Below, in pieces: positions 38,575-47,854 of a DNA stretch of 64,000 nt. Positions within the stretch are counted from its first letter, which is position 1; every line of letters starts with the position of its first letter. A model generated the notes under the pieces. That model ran no database searches. It worked only from the letters and a program-made list of their open reading frames with translations, and was not told the DNA's origin. Location: the NCBI RefSeq assembly GCF_003855395.1, contig NZ_CP034015.1, positions 496,001 through 560,000 on the forward strand, given 5' to 3'. The position numbers and the translations under genes are program-made. Source of the DNA: Shewanella livingstonensis (GTDB lineage: Bacteria > Pseudomonadota > Gammaproteobacteria > Enterobacterales > Shewanellaceae).

Positions 38575-40005
38575 ATGGCTTTAGAACCTTCGTTTAGCAG
38601 CACTAATTCTTGTTCGCGCAGTCGTGACAGACTGTCGTGGCTACGGTGTACCTTGCGCCGTAGCCAGCAAGAGGCTGTAGCATCGTCTACCATGACCGCC
38701 ACCAGTGATAACTTTTTTAATGCTTATGCCATATTCTTAGGGGCAAGCCTTGGGCAAATGGGCTGGGTAACAGGCTTACCGCAGCTTTTTGGTGCGATGG
38801 CACAATTGTTATCTGTTTGGCTGGCGAGTCATTTTAGTCGTCGGCAATTTATTGTGGCATGTGCGGTATTGCAGGCTGTTGTGGTATTGGCTATGGGCGC
38901 GCTTGCAGCGTTTAGACCAGAAAATGCAGTGTGGATATTTATTGGATTAGCGGTGTTGTATCAGGGCTTTATCAACCTAATTCAGCCACATTGGCGTGCC
39001 TGGATGGGCATGATAGTACCGCAACGTCGCCGCGGAGCCTTTTTTGCTTCTCGCACCCGTTTAACCATGATGGCATCGCTGAGTGTGTTCTTTGTCGGCG
39101 GCGGTATTTTAACGCTAACCGACTCAGTGCAGATGGCGTGGTTAGGATTTAGCTTACTGTTTTCTATTGCGGCTATGGGGCGTTTTGCCTCTGCTTGGTT
39201 GTTGTTGCAAATGCACGACCCAGAACCAAGAGAGGCCAAAGTATCTGGGGTATTTACCCAAACCCTATATAACTTTCGCCAAGCATGGAAAGATAAAACG
39301 TTCAGGCATTACAGCTTATTTGTGGCAGGAATGCAGTGCATGGTGGCCATATCGGCACCGTTTTTTGCAGTATACATGTTGGAAGATTTGCAATTTAGCT
39401 ATTTTGAATTTGTGCTTTCGAGTGTAGCGTCTATTTTTACTCAGTTCATCACATTAAGGTTTTGGGGCCGCTTTAGCGATGTATATGGCAATCGGTTAGT
39501 GATGATTATTACCAGCTGTTTAATTCCGAGCTTGCCATTATTATGGTTATTCTCAGATAATTATTTGTACATTCTAGCCATTCAAGCTTTTGCCGGTTTT
39601 GGTTGGAGTGGCTTTACCTTAAGCACCGCAAATTATCTTTACGATATTCGCCCTTTTCGCAGTGACTTTGCCATCTATGCTGCTTTACAAGCAGGATTGA
39701 GTGCCGGTTTTGTGTTTGTTGGCGCTATGGTCGGTGGTGTCATTGCCTCATATTCAGAAGCATTTTTAATCTGGACTGGGTTGGATGCTTGGCTAAGCAG
39801 TCCAATATTTGTGGTGTTTATTGTATCAACCGTCATGCGCTCGTTGGTGGCATTGTGGTTTATTCCGCGCTCTGTTGAGCCTAAAACTCGCCCAAGGCCT
39901 CAATTATTAACACTTATTTTCCGTATCCGTGGCTTTAATGCCATTTCAGGTGTGGGCTTAGACTGGCTAACTGTCGCCAAGAAAAAGCGCGATAAAGATA
40001 ACTAA
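38575..40005 (+). CDS. MFS transporter
   Basis: The 476-residue protein has about 12 transmembrane helices. The region after residue 45 reads FFNAYAIFLGASLGQMGWVT and GLPQLFGAMAQLLSVWLASH, typical of an MFS subfamily that samples between two repressed domains with a GRFASAWLL-like loop. A second half begins near residue 235 (DKTFRHYSLFVAGMQCMVAI). The first 40 residues (MALEPSFSSTNSCSRSRDRL) are hydrophilic and basic, so the true start may be the ATG at about residue 40. It is downstream of opgH and convergent to the sulfotransferase-like gene. The substrate is unknown. Confidence 0.85.
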   Translation: MALEPSFSSTNSCSRSRDRLSWLRCTLRRSQQEAVASSTMTATSDNFFNAYAIFLGASLGQMGWVTGLPQLFGAMAQLLSVWLASHFSRRQFIVACAVLQAVVVLAMGALAAFRPENAVWIFIGLAVLYQGFINLIQPHWRAWMGMIVPQRRRGAFFASRTRLTMMASLSVFFVGGGILTLTDSVQMAWLGFSLLFSIAAMGRFASAWLLLQMHDPEPREAKVSGVFTQTLYNFRQAWKDKTFRHYSLFVAGMQCMVAISAPFFAVYMLEDLQFSYFEFVLSSVASIFTQFITLRFWGRFSDVYGNRLVMIITSCLIPSLPLLWLFSDNYLYILAIQAFAGFGWSGFTLSTANYLYDIRPFRSDFAIYAALQAGLSAGFVFVGAMVGGVIASYSEAFLIWTGLDAWLSSPIFVVFIVSTVMRSLVALWFIPRSVEPKTRPRPQLLTLIFRIRGFNAISGVGLDWLTVAKKKRDKDN

Positions 40006-40048
40006 TCCATTTGTTATCCCGATCAAGAACAAACCTCAATAAATAGCG

Positions 40049-40846
40049 TTATAGTCGATAATCAAAAAACTTACGTTTATCGGGGCCGGAAGCATTGGCG
40101 CTGATTTTATTGGGGTGTTTATATTCATCCCAACTAGCCACATTACGGCCCATATTCAGCTGTGGAAAGTTTAATTGTGGAAAGTTCTGCTCTGGAAATA
40201 TTAGTTGTAGGCCATTTAGCTGCGAAAGGTTCAGTTGCGGACATTCAACCTTATTTACCAGAGGTAAGCCGATAAACTGTAATAGGGCAGTAAGGCTACC
40301 TGCAACGCTTATATCAATGGATATAAAGTCATTTCGGCCAGCAAAATAGCTCAACACTTGCTGCTGGTGGCGCTGATAACAAGCCGTTAAGTGGACTTCA
40401 TCTGCTACATCTTCAACCTGCCATATATCAAAGCAATGATTAAAACTGCGCTTCATCACCGGATGAAAGCGGCCATTGTCTTTGTCTAAATGCACCATCA
40501 TTTTGCTTAATAACATTTGCATCGACGGCAACCACTTATCTAATGGCCTGTCTAAATAAACAAACTTAGCGTTGGGGAATAATCTGTCAAGCTGCTGATA
40601 ATCACTAAAACACGGCGCGTCAGACACCGCATCGGCCAGCATAAACGCCTGCTTGGTAAACGCTTGGTGGGCAACCGTTAACCCTTGCTCAAGCAACGCC
40701 ACACTCACACTGGTAGTGCCGGTACGCGGCAGGCCGATAATAAGCACTTTATTTGCCTGTTCATTTGCCAATGTAGATTTAGGCATAGCGGCTTGATGCT
40801 TAGCGGTTTGTGGCGTTGTCGATACTTCAGTCAGCTTAGATGTCAT
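40049..40846 (-). CDS. Sulfotransferase-family protein with an internal QLN-type repeat
   Basis: The 265-residue protein has a 5'-phosphosulfate-binding P-loop (VLIIGLPRTGTTSVSVALLE) at about residues 33-52 and the 3'-phosphate-type motif KFVYLDRPLDKWLPSM. This is the pattern of small sulfotransferase-family proteins. From about residue 200 the sequence breaks into short repeats (CPQLNLSQLNGLQLIFPEQN, then FPQLNFPQLNMG), an expansion not expected in the fold. The end returns to normal (WDEYKHPNKI). The start could be at residue 21 (MPKSTLAN). Substrate unknown. Confidence 0.75.
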   Translation of the reverse strand: MTSKLTEVSTTPQTAKHQAAMPKSTLANEQANKVLIIGLPRTGTTSVSVALLEQGLTVAHQAFTKQAFMLADAVSDAPCFSDYQQLDRLFPNAKFVYLDRPLDKWLPSMQMLLSKMMVHLDKDNGRFHPVMKRSFNHCFDIWQVEDVADEVHLTACYQRHQQQVLSYFAGRNDFISIDISVAGSLTALLQFIGLPLVNKVECPQLNLSQLNGLQLIFPEQNFPQLNFPQLNMGRNVASWDEYKHPNKISANASGPDKRKFFDYRL

Positions 40847-40941
40847 TAATTACAGTCGCATTGGGTTATTGAAAGGTAAACTTATTTATTAATCAGCCAT
40901 ATAAATTACGGGTTACACAATTTATGAGTAGTAACCTAACG

Positions 40942-42255
40942 CTACCATTTTGTCGGTAAATATTGAGTGTAATATAACGGCATTACGATATGTTCTTTCT
41001 CTAGAGCTGAAGATCCTTGTGTTCCGGTAAGCTTGAATGTTTTGCTTGGATCGCATTTTTCGATATATGACATAAGAGATTTAGCGCGCGTACGTTTACC
41101 ACTTTTGACTTCGATAGGGAAAATGGCGCCTGCATCATTAGTCACAATAAACTCTATTTCTGCTCGAGCATCATTCCAAGAGTAGCTAGGGTCAATACCT
41201 ATAGCAGTCAGTTCTTGCTGAACAAAGTTTTCGGCAATATACCCTTTGTACTCATAACTTTGCTGTTTTATTTCTTTATAACTACTGCTAAGCATATGGC
41301 TGAGTAGACCTATATCAAACAAAAATAACTTAATCATATTATCTTTTTTGTAAGCCGCAAGTGGTGATTTAGGCGTCCCTTCAATCGGATAGTTAGCTAG
41401 CGCCAAGCGACAACGGAGTAACCAGTGAATCGCGTTTTCAAAATCGCTATAACGCGATTTACGTTGGTAGACGTTTTTGAATTTAAAGCGCTTAACCGAC
41501 TCATCCATCACGATAGAGAGTTGTGCAGGGATGCTACTAAACACGGATTCAATTAAGGTAGCATCAACTTTACCTGCGTATTTACCAAAATCTCGTCGGT
41601 AACCTTCTATCAGGTCAGCATGTATTTTCGATACCTTTGCAACACGTTCTAATATGCTGGCATCTTTATATTGATACCAAGCCGCCACGGCCTCTGGCAT
41701 ACCACCAGTAAAGAAATAATCAGTGAGTTTGTCCATCAGTATGTTGTGTGCGGTCGTCGAACTTGCTTGGGTGTCAAATGCCTTAATTAGCGCAGACTCC
41801 TCAGAGGCATAAATAAACTCTTTGAACGTTAACGGACGTAAATAGTACTGTTCAACTTTGCCTACAGGAAAAGTATTTAATAAACCAATGTTTGATCCAC
41901 TTGCAGCGACAAAGTAAGTCGGGGCTTTTTCGGCGAAATATTTGAGTGATGTGACAGCACGCTCACACTCGCCGATTTCGTCAAGAATAAGTAAGTCTGT
42001 TTCTGGGTTAAAGCTCTGGCCGGTGATCAGTTCAATGTTTATTAATAACTCTTCAGGTGCGAGTGAGCTTTCAAATGCCTCTTTAAAAGCAGGGGTTTCT
42101 AGAAAGTCGATACGAAGCGTGTTGGCGAATGTTTTACCAAACAGTATTTGCAGGAGAAACGTTTTACCCGTTTGGCGAGCACCATCAATCAGTAATGGCT
42201 TACGCTCCGGTTGGTTTTTCCATGTCATTAATGAATTGAGTAAAGTACGTTTCAT
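40942..42255 (-). CDS. AAA-family ATPase with DUF4143 domain
   Basis: The 437-residue protein has a Walker A (LLIDGARQTGKTFLLQILFG), a Walker B (TDLLILDEIGECERA), an arginine/sensor region (FVAASGSNIGLL) and a C-terminal DUF4143 domain with PIEGTPKSPLAAYKKDNMI, KLFLFDIGLLSHML, GYIAENFVQQEL, and EIEFIVTNDAGAIFPIEVKS. The last stretch is PD-(D/E)XK-like (E...D..IEVK). These proteins are common and their role is mostly unknown; they often lie in variable regions. Palindromes lie just upstream of the start, suggesting tight regulation. Confidence 0.9.
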   Translation of the reverse strand: MKRTLLNSLMTWKNQPERKPLLIDGARQTGKTFLLQILFGKTFANTLRIDFLETPAFKEAFESSLAPEELLINIELITGQSFNPETDLLILDEIGECERAVTSLKYFAEKAPTYFVAASGSNIGLLNTFPVGKVEQYYLRPLTFKEFIYASEESALIKAFDTQASSTTAHNILMDKLTDYFFTGGMPEAVAAWYQYKDASILERVAKVSKIHADLIEGYRRDFGKYAGKVDATLIESVFSSIPAQLSIVMDESVKRFKFKNVYQRKSRYSDFENAIHWLLRCRLALANYPIEGTPKSPLAAYKKDNMIKLFLFDIGLLSHMLSSSYKEIKQQSYEYKGYIAENFVQQELTAIGIDPSYSWNDARAEIEFIVTNDAGAIFPIEVKSGKRTRAKSLMSYIEKCDPSKTFKLTGTQGSSALEKEHIVMPLYYTQYLPTKW

Positions 42256-42319
42256 AAAGCCTCTAACCGACGGTAATTAATGTTAGTGACCATTATAAGC
42301 ATAAAAACACGCATAAGTT

Positions 42320-42376
42320 ACACTTTAATGCGCGTAAAAGTGCGAGCAAGCTACACTTTTATGCGCATAAAAGTGT
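42320..42376 (-). promoter_or_regulatory. Pair of palindromic operators upstream of the AAA/DUF4143 ATPase
   Basis: A 24-bp perfect palindrome with arms ACACTTTTATGC and GCATAAAAGTGT is at 42353-42376. A related imperfect site, CACTTTAATGCGCGTAAAAG, is at 42321. Both lie about 65-120 bp upstream of the ATPase start. The words recur near 54519-54545 (CACTTTTACCTGCATAAAAG), at another location in this island. The regulator is not identified. Confidence 0.65.
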
Positions 42377-42420
42377 GTTTTGACTGCTCTGGCGTGGCTT
42401 TAAGTGACGTAATAAAAAGT

Positions 42421-42474
42421 CGGCAATATCAAAAGTAGCTAAAGTCAGCCGCGCCTATCGTCATCCGACATTTA
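42421..42474 (+). pseudogene. Decayed fragment of a second fic gene (C-terminal HTH coding region)
   Basis: CAATATCAAAAGTAGCTAAA and GTCAGCCGCGCC match the intact fic gene at about 43776-43816 with few differences (one base missing in the A run), followed by a looser match (GTCATCCGACATTT against GTCATTTGG). The rest of the copy is absent. It implies a duplicated or replaced fic locus in which the old copy was deleted. Confidence 0.65.
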
Positions 42475-42665
42475 GTCCGGTTTGTGGCGTTATTGATATG
42501 AATGCAGCCGTCATTCCTTTGTGTGCAAAACAATCGTGCTGGGCAATAAAGGGAATAATTTGTCAGCTTAGGTGTCATTAACTTGCTATCGCTTCGGGGT
42601 TGTTCTGTCGGTAAATGATTATACCGAAATGGCCATTTAACGTGTTATAGAGGTGACTAGTACTG

Positions 42666-42740
42666 TTGTGAGGCAATTAATACACTTATTCGCCTCATAG
42701 TATGAGGCGAATAAATTGCTATTTGCCTCATTTGATGAGT
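42666..42740 (+). promoter_or_regulatory. Multi-site TTGCCTCA/TGAGGCAA operator of the fic gene
   Basis: A perfect palindrome of 29 bp (42686-42714) has arms TTATTCGCCTCATA and TATGAGGCGAATAA around one G. Half-sites of the same word flank it: TGTGAGGCAATTA at 42667 and ATTTGCCTCATTTGATGAG at 42722. The array covers the fic promoter, 56-130 bp before the ATG. It is probably bound by the fic product itself, whose C-terminus has a winged helix, or by an unknown repressor. Confidence 0.75.
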
Positions 42741-42796
42741 AGAATAGCTTAGTGTTCGCATCAAAAAATATTTTAGTCAGTTAAATAGAGGTCATT

Positions 42797-43903
42797 ATGT
42801 GGATTTGGCAGCAACAACAATGGCCAGAGTTTGTATGGGATAATACTCGTATAAGTGCATTATTGAGGCAAATTCAATTTAACCAAGGTTTGCTGCTGGG
42901 TAAAATAGGTTCTGAATCCGCTAGTCAATGGACACTCGATACCATGCTGGCCAATATTGTTCATTCAAGTGCTATTGAAGGTGAAAAGCTTAACGCATTT
43001 TCTGTCCGTTCCTCTCTGGCGAATAAGCTTGGCGTGAGTGAAGAAAAACCTTATCCCACCACGACGCAAACTGATGGTTTAGCAGATATCACCTTAGATG
43101 TGCTACAAAACTGGCAACAACCGCTGAGCTTAATGCGGATTCTAGATTGGCATGCAATGTTGTTTCCAGAAAACCAAACTGGGTTTAATCCTGTTGTTGG
43201 CGGTAAGTTACGTGGTAACGAGCCTATGCAAGTGGTATCGGGCCGTTTAGACAAACCTACTGTTCATTTTGAAGCGCCTCCACGCAATACGCTAGATTTT
43301 AATTTAACGCAGTTTATTGAGTGGTTTAATCAATCGAGAAATCAACCTAACGTCGACCCGCTGGTGCGTGCAGCCATCGCCCATTTGTGGTTCGTCACCT
43401 TGCACCCGCTTGATGATGGAAACGGACGTATAACGCGTTTACTCACCGACTTAGCACTCGCGCAAGCTGAGCATCGCTCGATTCATTTTTACACAATGTC
43501 AGTTAGTATTCTTGAGCGACGCAAAGCCTATTACGCAATATTAGAGTCTACCCAGCAAGGTGGCTTAGATATCACACCTTGGTTGCTGTGGTTTTTAGAC
43601 ACCTTAAATGACGCTATTCAGCACACGCTCAATATCATTGAGCAAACGACTGCTAAAACCCAGTTTTGGCGTCGAGTAGATCAACACTTACTCAATCCGG
43701 CGTTAACAACAGAACAAGTGAAAGTGTTGAATAGATTACTTGATGGTGACTTTAATGATGGGATAAGCAGTAGCCAATATCAAAAAGTCGCTAAAGTCAG
43801 CCGCGCCACCGCCACCCGTCATTTGGCTCAACTTGTGGATCAACAGTGTTTGGTTAAGACTGGCGCGGGTGGCAGAAGTACAAGGTATGTGTTGGTGTTG
43901 TGA
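42797..43903 (+). CDS. Fic-family protein with DUF4172 N-terminus and C-terminal winged helix
   Basis: The 368-residue protein starts with the DUF4172 region (MWIWQQQQWPEFVWDNTRIS). A regulatory inhibition-type motif is VHSSAIEGEKLN (S/T-xxxE-G/N). The catalytic Fic motif reads HPLDDGNGRITR, close to HPFxDGNGR, with the flap upstream. The C-terminus (YQKVAKVSRATATRHLAQLV) is a winged helix. Fic enzymes transfer AMP or other nucleotide groups to proteins. The in-protein inhibition motif means it is likely autoinhibited rather than paired with a separate antitoxin. It may also bind its own operator array. Confidence 0.93.
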   Translation: MWIWQQQQWPEFVWDNTRISALLRQIQFNQGLLLGKIGSESASQWTLDTMLANIVHSSAIEGEKLNAFSVRSSLANKLGVSEEKPYPTTTQTDGLADITLDVLQNWQQPLSLMRILDWHAMLFPENQTGFNPVVGGKLRGNEPMQVVSGRLDKPTVHFEAPPRNTLDFNLTQFIEWFNQSRNQPNVDPLVRAAIAHLWFVTLHPLDDGNGRITRLLTDLALAQAEHRSIHFYTMSVSILERRKAYYAILESTQQGGLDITPWLLWFLDTLNDAIQHTLNIIEQTTAKTQFWRRVDQHLLNPALTTEQVKVLNRLLDGDFNDGISSSQYQKVAKVSRATATRHLAQLVDQQCLVKTGAGGRSTRYVLVL

Positions 43904-43999
43904 ATTAATATCTTACCTATTTAAGTATGTGACCTATAGTCCGTAGACTCATTGTCTACATATTCGGATCATCATGAAAACCTTTTCTTAGGATATTTC

Positions 44000-44224
44000 A
44001 TGGAAGATTTGATATTAGTTTCGTTTGGTATGCATTTTAAAAGCTTGCGGGTTGCAAAAGGCTTATCACAAGAACAACTTGCGCTAAAAGCTGATTTAGA
44101 TCGGACATATATCAGTGGAATCGAAAGAGGGAAAAGAAATGTTAGTTTGATCAATATTGTCAAACTAGCAGAAGCTTTGGAGTTACCTCCTAAGCAACTT
44201 CTTGATTTTAAGTTCAAGGAATAA
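44000..44224 (+). CDS. XRE-family helix-turn-helix regulator
   Basis: The ATG at 44000 (MEDLILVSFGMHFKSLRVAK) has a TAGGA ribosome binding site at 43989. An upstream ATG at 43952 adds 16 residues with no support. The helix-turn-helix reads FKSLRVAKGLSQEQLALKAD, then LDRTYISGIERGKRNVSLIN. The product has about 74 residues and no other domain. The stop is 2 bp before the ATG of the nuclease-helicase gene at 44227, so the two are translated together. It likely represses the operon. Another HTH-only regulator with the same job appears in the hip loci. Confidence 0.9.
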   Translation: MEDLILVSFGMHFKSLRVAKGLSQEQLALKADLDRTYISGIERGKRNVSLINIVKLAEALELPPKQLLDFKFKE

Positions 44225-44226
44225 AT

Positions 44227-46197
44227 ATGTCTAACAGAGCATTTTATTCCGCACCTCTCGAGCAGTTTTTAGTTACTAACGCCTTGTCTATAAGTGGTGA
44301 AATATCCGCGGCTCATACTCAGCAACTACAGCATCAGCAATCCAGAGCGTGGGGGGCTGAAATAGATATACTCAAAAGAGAACTGAAATTATGTGGTGCT
44401 GATAATACACATATCTTTTTTGAGTTTATGATCCCAAGAATGGGACGACGTGCAGATGTTGTTCTCGTGGTAAAAGGCGTCATCTTTGTTATCGAATTCA
44501 AGGTTGGTGCACAACGAATTAATCATGCCGATTTAAGGCAAGCCCATGGTTATGCACTCGATCTAAAGAACTTTCATAGTGGCAGTCATGATAAATTTAT
44601 CGTGCCCATTTTAATTGCTACGAATTTAGCTAAACCAACATCCCAGCAGGCATTATTCAAATTAGACTTTGCATTTGATAACGTAGCTTCTCCGATTGCT
44701 ATTCATTCAGGTCAAATACTTAATGCAATTAATCAAATAACTACATCTTTAAAGCAGGTTGAGTTTGACGCTAACCAATGGGCTGCATCTGGTTACTTAC
44801 CGACTCCAACAATCATCGAAGCCGCACAAGCACTTTACGCTCAACATAACGTTGAGGATATAGCCAAAAGTGAAGCTGATACTCAAAATATTGGTCAAAC
44901 AAGCCAACAACTATTGCAGCTTATACATGATGCTCGTGATAGAAAGCGGAAAGTTATTTGTTTTGTCACCGGTGTCCCAGGTGCAGGTAAAACACTCGTT
45001 GGATTAAATATCGCGAGTACTCATTCAAACCCAAAAGAGAAAGAATACTCAGTATTCTTGAGTGGCAATGGTCCTTTAGTGTCGGTGTTACAAGAGGCCT
45101 TAGCTCGTGATCGAAAAGTAAGAACTGCTGATACACTGGCATCTTGTCGACGACAGACAGAGCAGTTTATTCAAAATATTCATAAGTTTAGGGATGACTC
45201 TTTATCCGGCGCGGTTCCGCCCGAACAGGTCGCAATATTTGATGAGGCACAAAGAGCTTGGAATAAAGAGCAAACTAGTAAGTTCATGCAAACAAAACGT
45301 AATCAAATAGGCTTTAATAAATCAGAACCCGAATATCTCATTGAAGTCATGGATCGTCACGAAGATTGGGCCGTAATTATTGCTCTGGTTGGTGGAGGGC
45401 AAGAAATTAATACCGGAGAGGTGGGATTGTTAGGTTGGCTTAATGCACTAGACGAAAAATTTAGTCATTGGGATGCTTATTACTCTGCAGATTTACTCAA
45501 TGGGGAATATGTTGCATCAAATTTAACCGCAAGCCATTTATCAAAAGGAACTGTCTTACCGTGTTTGCATTTAGCAACTTCGATGCGGTCATTCAGGGCG
45601 GAAAAACTATCAAGCTTTATTCATTATTTGATTGATGGTGATAGCGTACTAGCTCGGAAATTATTCACTACATTCTCACACTTATATCCTATTAAAGTGA
45701 CTCGAGATTTAGACACTGCAAAGAAGTGGATAAAATCGCGTAGCCGAGCTACTGAAAGTATTGGCATGCTTGCTTCGTCAAACGCAATACGTCTTAAAGC
45801 AGAGGGTATTTTTGTAAAAAACAAAATTGAGCCCAAAGATTGGTTTCTAGGGCCACCGGAGGATATTCGCTCATCTCACTTCTTGGAAGATATTGCGACT
45901 GAGTTTGATGTTCAAGGTTTAGAGTTAGATTGGTGTTTAGTTGCTTGGGACGGTGATTTTCGATTTAAACCTACTGGGAAAGAACATTGGCGATTTCGCG
46001 GAAGTAAATGGGAAAAGCGCCCACAAGAACAAACTCAAATTTATTTAGAGAATGCTTACCGAGTGCTGCTGACTAGAGCGAGGCAAGGGATGGTTATTTT
46101 TGTTCCTAGTGGAGATGACTCTGATAAAACAAGGCTGTCTGAGTTTTATGATGACACTTTCGATTTCCTACAACGTTGTGGTATTACCGTTGTTTAG
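44227..46197 (+). CDS. PD-(D/E)XK-like nuclease fused to DUF2075 (Schlafen-type) helicase
   Basis: The 656-residue protein has an N-terminal region with MIPRMGRRADVVLVV and VIFVIEFKVGAQRINHADLR, which fits a PD-(D/E)XK nuclease core (D then E-x-K). The middle has a Walker A (KVICFVTGVPGAGKTLVGLN), a Walker B (QVAIFDEAQRAWN), and later motifs (ALVGGGQEINTGEVGLLGWL; FDVQGLELDWCLVAW; YRVLLTRARQGMVIFVP), which are the DUF2075 superfamily-1 helicase set. It is coupled to an XRE gene, the layout of a regulated defence or toxin module. It does not match a named system I can recall. Direct target unknown. Confidence 0.85.
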   Translation: MSNRAFYSAPLEQFLVTNALSISGEISAAHTQQLQHQQSRAWGAEIDILKRELKLCGADNTHIFFEFMIPRMGRRADVVLVVKGVIFVIEFKVGAQRINHADLRQAHGYALDLKNFHSGSHDKFIVPILIATNLAKPTSQQALFKLDFAFDNVASPIAIHSGQILNAINQITTSLKQVEFDANQWAASGYLPTPTIIEAAQALYAQHNVEDIAKSEADTQNIGQTSQQLLQLIHDARDRKRKVICFVTGVPGAGKTLVGLNIASTHSNPKEKEYSVFLSGNGPLVSVLQEALARDRKVRTADTLASCRRQTEQFIQNIHKFRDDSLSGAVPPEQVAIFDEAQRAWNKEQTSKFMQTKRNQIGFNKSEPEYLIEVMDRHEDWAVIIALVGGGQEINTGEVGLLGWLNALDEKFSHWDAYYSADLLNGEYVASNLTASHLSKGTVLPCLHLATSMRSFRAEKLSSFIHYLIDGDSVLARKLFTTFSHLYPIKVTRDLDTAKKWIKSRSRATESIGMLASSNAIRLKAEGIFVKNKIEPKDWFLGPPEDIRSSHFLEDIATEFDVQGLELDWCLVAWDGDFRFKPTGKEHWRFRGSKWEKRPQEQTQIYLENAYRVLLTRARQGMVIFVPSGDDSDKTRLSEFYDDTFDFLQRCGITVV

Positions 46198-46415
46198 GAT
46201 TATTTGATTCCATCAAAGCCAACCATATCGGCATAGGCAACTGTTGAAAACAGGATATTTTCGTCAAGCCCCATGGATGGGTTTACGGCGTGTTGTAGAG
46301 GACGATATGGTGGACGTATTAACCCATGAACCTGTCGATAATTCATCAGATAATTTTAGTTTTTTAAGTCTTCGTTTTTAGCTCTTCGGTCTTTAGGTTC
46401 TCAATGATTAAAAAC
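46198..46415. other. Intergenic region after the DUF2075 gene
   Basis: No gene was recognised. CCCCATGGATGGGTTTACGGCG near 46272 (shown only as an example of a hairpin-like word, CCCCATGGATGGG) and GTTTACGG words resemble dispersed intergenic repeat fragments. It ends at a strong terminator. Confidence 0.35.
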
Positions 46416-46446
46416 AATAATGGCAGCCACTTTGGCTGCCATTATT
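46416..46446. terminator. Bidirectional intrinsic terminator
   Basis: AATAATGGCAGCC and GGCTGCCATTATT are perfect 13-bp arms around an ACTTT loop, between two convergent genes (DUF2075 and dcuB). The AT-rich base of the stem continues into T/A runs on both sides. Confidence 0.85.
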
Positions 46447-46537
46447 ATTGATGCTAGTGACTTATTTGGGGCAATTCACGAGCGGTTTATCACTTTAGTT
46501 CTTAGCTTAAAGCTCAAAGCCAAATTACAAGCGAGGG

Positions 46538-47854
46538 CTAGTTAATCGCCATTGAAATAAAGTAACCCACAAATGTGGCGGTTACTACGCCAATAAAGCC
46601 TGGAATAATAAAGCTGTGGTTGAGTACGTATTTACCAATGTGGGTGGTGCCGGTTCTATCAAAACTAATTGCGGCTAAATCGCTTGGGTAGAATGGGAAG
46701 AAGAAGTAGGCATAACACGCTGGCAGTACACCAATTAATACTGGTGCTGGGATGCCGAGTGAATACCCTAATGGCAGCATTATAGTTAATACCGCAGCCT
46801 GACTTTTTAAGAAGATAGACGACACAAACATCGCAATAGCAAATGTCCATGGATACACGCTGACAATGTCGCTTACCGCGCTCACCAAATAGGTTTTATG
46901 GTGCTCAATAATGGTGTCACTCATCCATGCAATACCAAAAATAATGATCACTGCAGTCATACCAGCAGTAAACACATTACTAGTGACGATTTTTTTAGGC
47001 GATATATTGGTTGCGAGTAATATGACCCCACCGACGGACAGCATCATAAATTGAATTGCGACCGACATGCTGACGCCAGCAGGGAGTAGCTGCTTATTAA
47101 ACATGGCCACTATGATAACGGCCAGAATACCCAGTAAGAATACGATTAAGCCTTTCTTAGCGGTTGATTGTGCTTGTGGTGTTTCTGCATTGTCATCTTG
47201 TGGATCGATTAACGCCTCACGAAAATCAGCATCGGTTAATCGTGCCTGAAACTCTTCATCTTTATCTAAATCTTTACCGCGTTTTAAACTCCAGGTACAA
47301 GCCACTAGCAAGCCCGTTAGGGTTGCTGGAATGGTCACCATGAGTACATCAAGTAAGTTAATATCAAGATTATTATCAACAGCAGTCGCTAGTACTACTG
47401 CTGCAGCAGCAGCAATTGGGCTAGCTGTAATACCCATTTGTGAAGCAACGGTTGCCATGGCTAATGGGCGTTCAGGACGGATGCCTTTTTTGTATGATAC
47501 ATCGTAAATAACTGGCAGAAGTGGGTAAACCGAATGGCCAGTACCAACCAGTACCGTTAAGGTATAAGTACAAAGCGGGCCTAAAAACACGATATGTTCA
47601 GGATGTTTGCGTAACAGTTTTTCAGCGAATTTGACTAATAGGTTTAAGCCGCCGGTTGCCTCTAGTGTTGCTGAGGCCGCGACCACCGCCAGAATAATTA
47701 ACATTACGCTGACAGGAGGTGTGCCTGGTGCAATGCCAAATACAAAAGCAAGTACCGAAACACCTAACCCACCGAGTAAACCAAAGGCGATACCGCCGTG
47801 GCGTATTCCAATAAAAATCACTGTTAATAACAGCAGCATGTGTATATAAAACAT
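46538..47854 (-). CDS. dcuB: Anaerobic C4-dicarboxylate transporter DcuB
   Basis: The 438-residue membrane protein has GGIAFGLLGGLGVSVLAFVF, TPPVSVMLIILAVVAASATL, LVGTGHSVYPLLPVIYDVSY, GIRPERPLAMATVASQMGIT and KRGKDLDKDEEF, which fit DcuB better than DcuA (the GTGHxVYxxLPxIYDV and KDLDKDEEF stretches). It exchanges fumarate, malate or aspartate for succinate during fumarate respiration. It is a single gene with terminators on its 3' side, so probably controlled on its own. It interrupts the defence gene cluster and looks like core chromosome. Confidence 0.93.
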   Translation of the reverse strand: MFYIHMLLLLTVIFIGIRHGGIAFGLLGGLGVSVLAFVFGIAPGTPPVSVMLIILAVVAASATLEATGGLNLLVKFAEKLLRKHPEHIVFLGPLCTYTLTVLVGTGHSVYPLLPVIYDVSYKKGIRPERPLAMATVASQMGITASPIAAAAAVVLATAVDNNLDINLLDVLMVTIPATLTGLLVACTWSLKRGKDLDKDEEFQARLTDADFREALIDPQDDNAETPQAQSTAKKGLIVFLLGILAVIIVAMFNKQLLPAGVSMSVAIQFMMLSVGGVILLATNISPKKIVTSNVFTAGMTAVIIIFGIAWMSDTIIEHHKTYLVSAVSDIVSVYPWTFAIAMFVSSIFLKSQAAVLTIMLPLGYSLGIPAPVLIGVLPACYAYFFFPFYPSDLAAISFDRTGTTHIGKYVLNHSFIIPGFIGVVTATFVGYFISMAIN

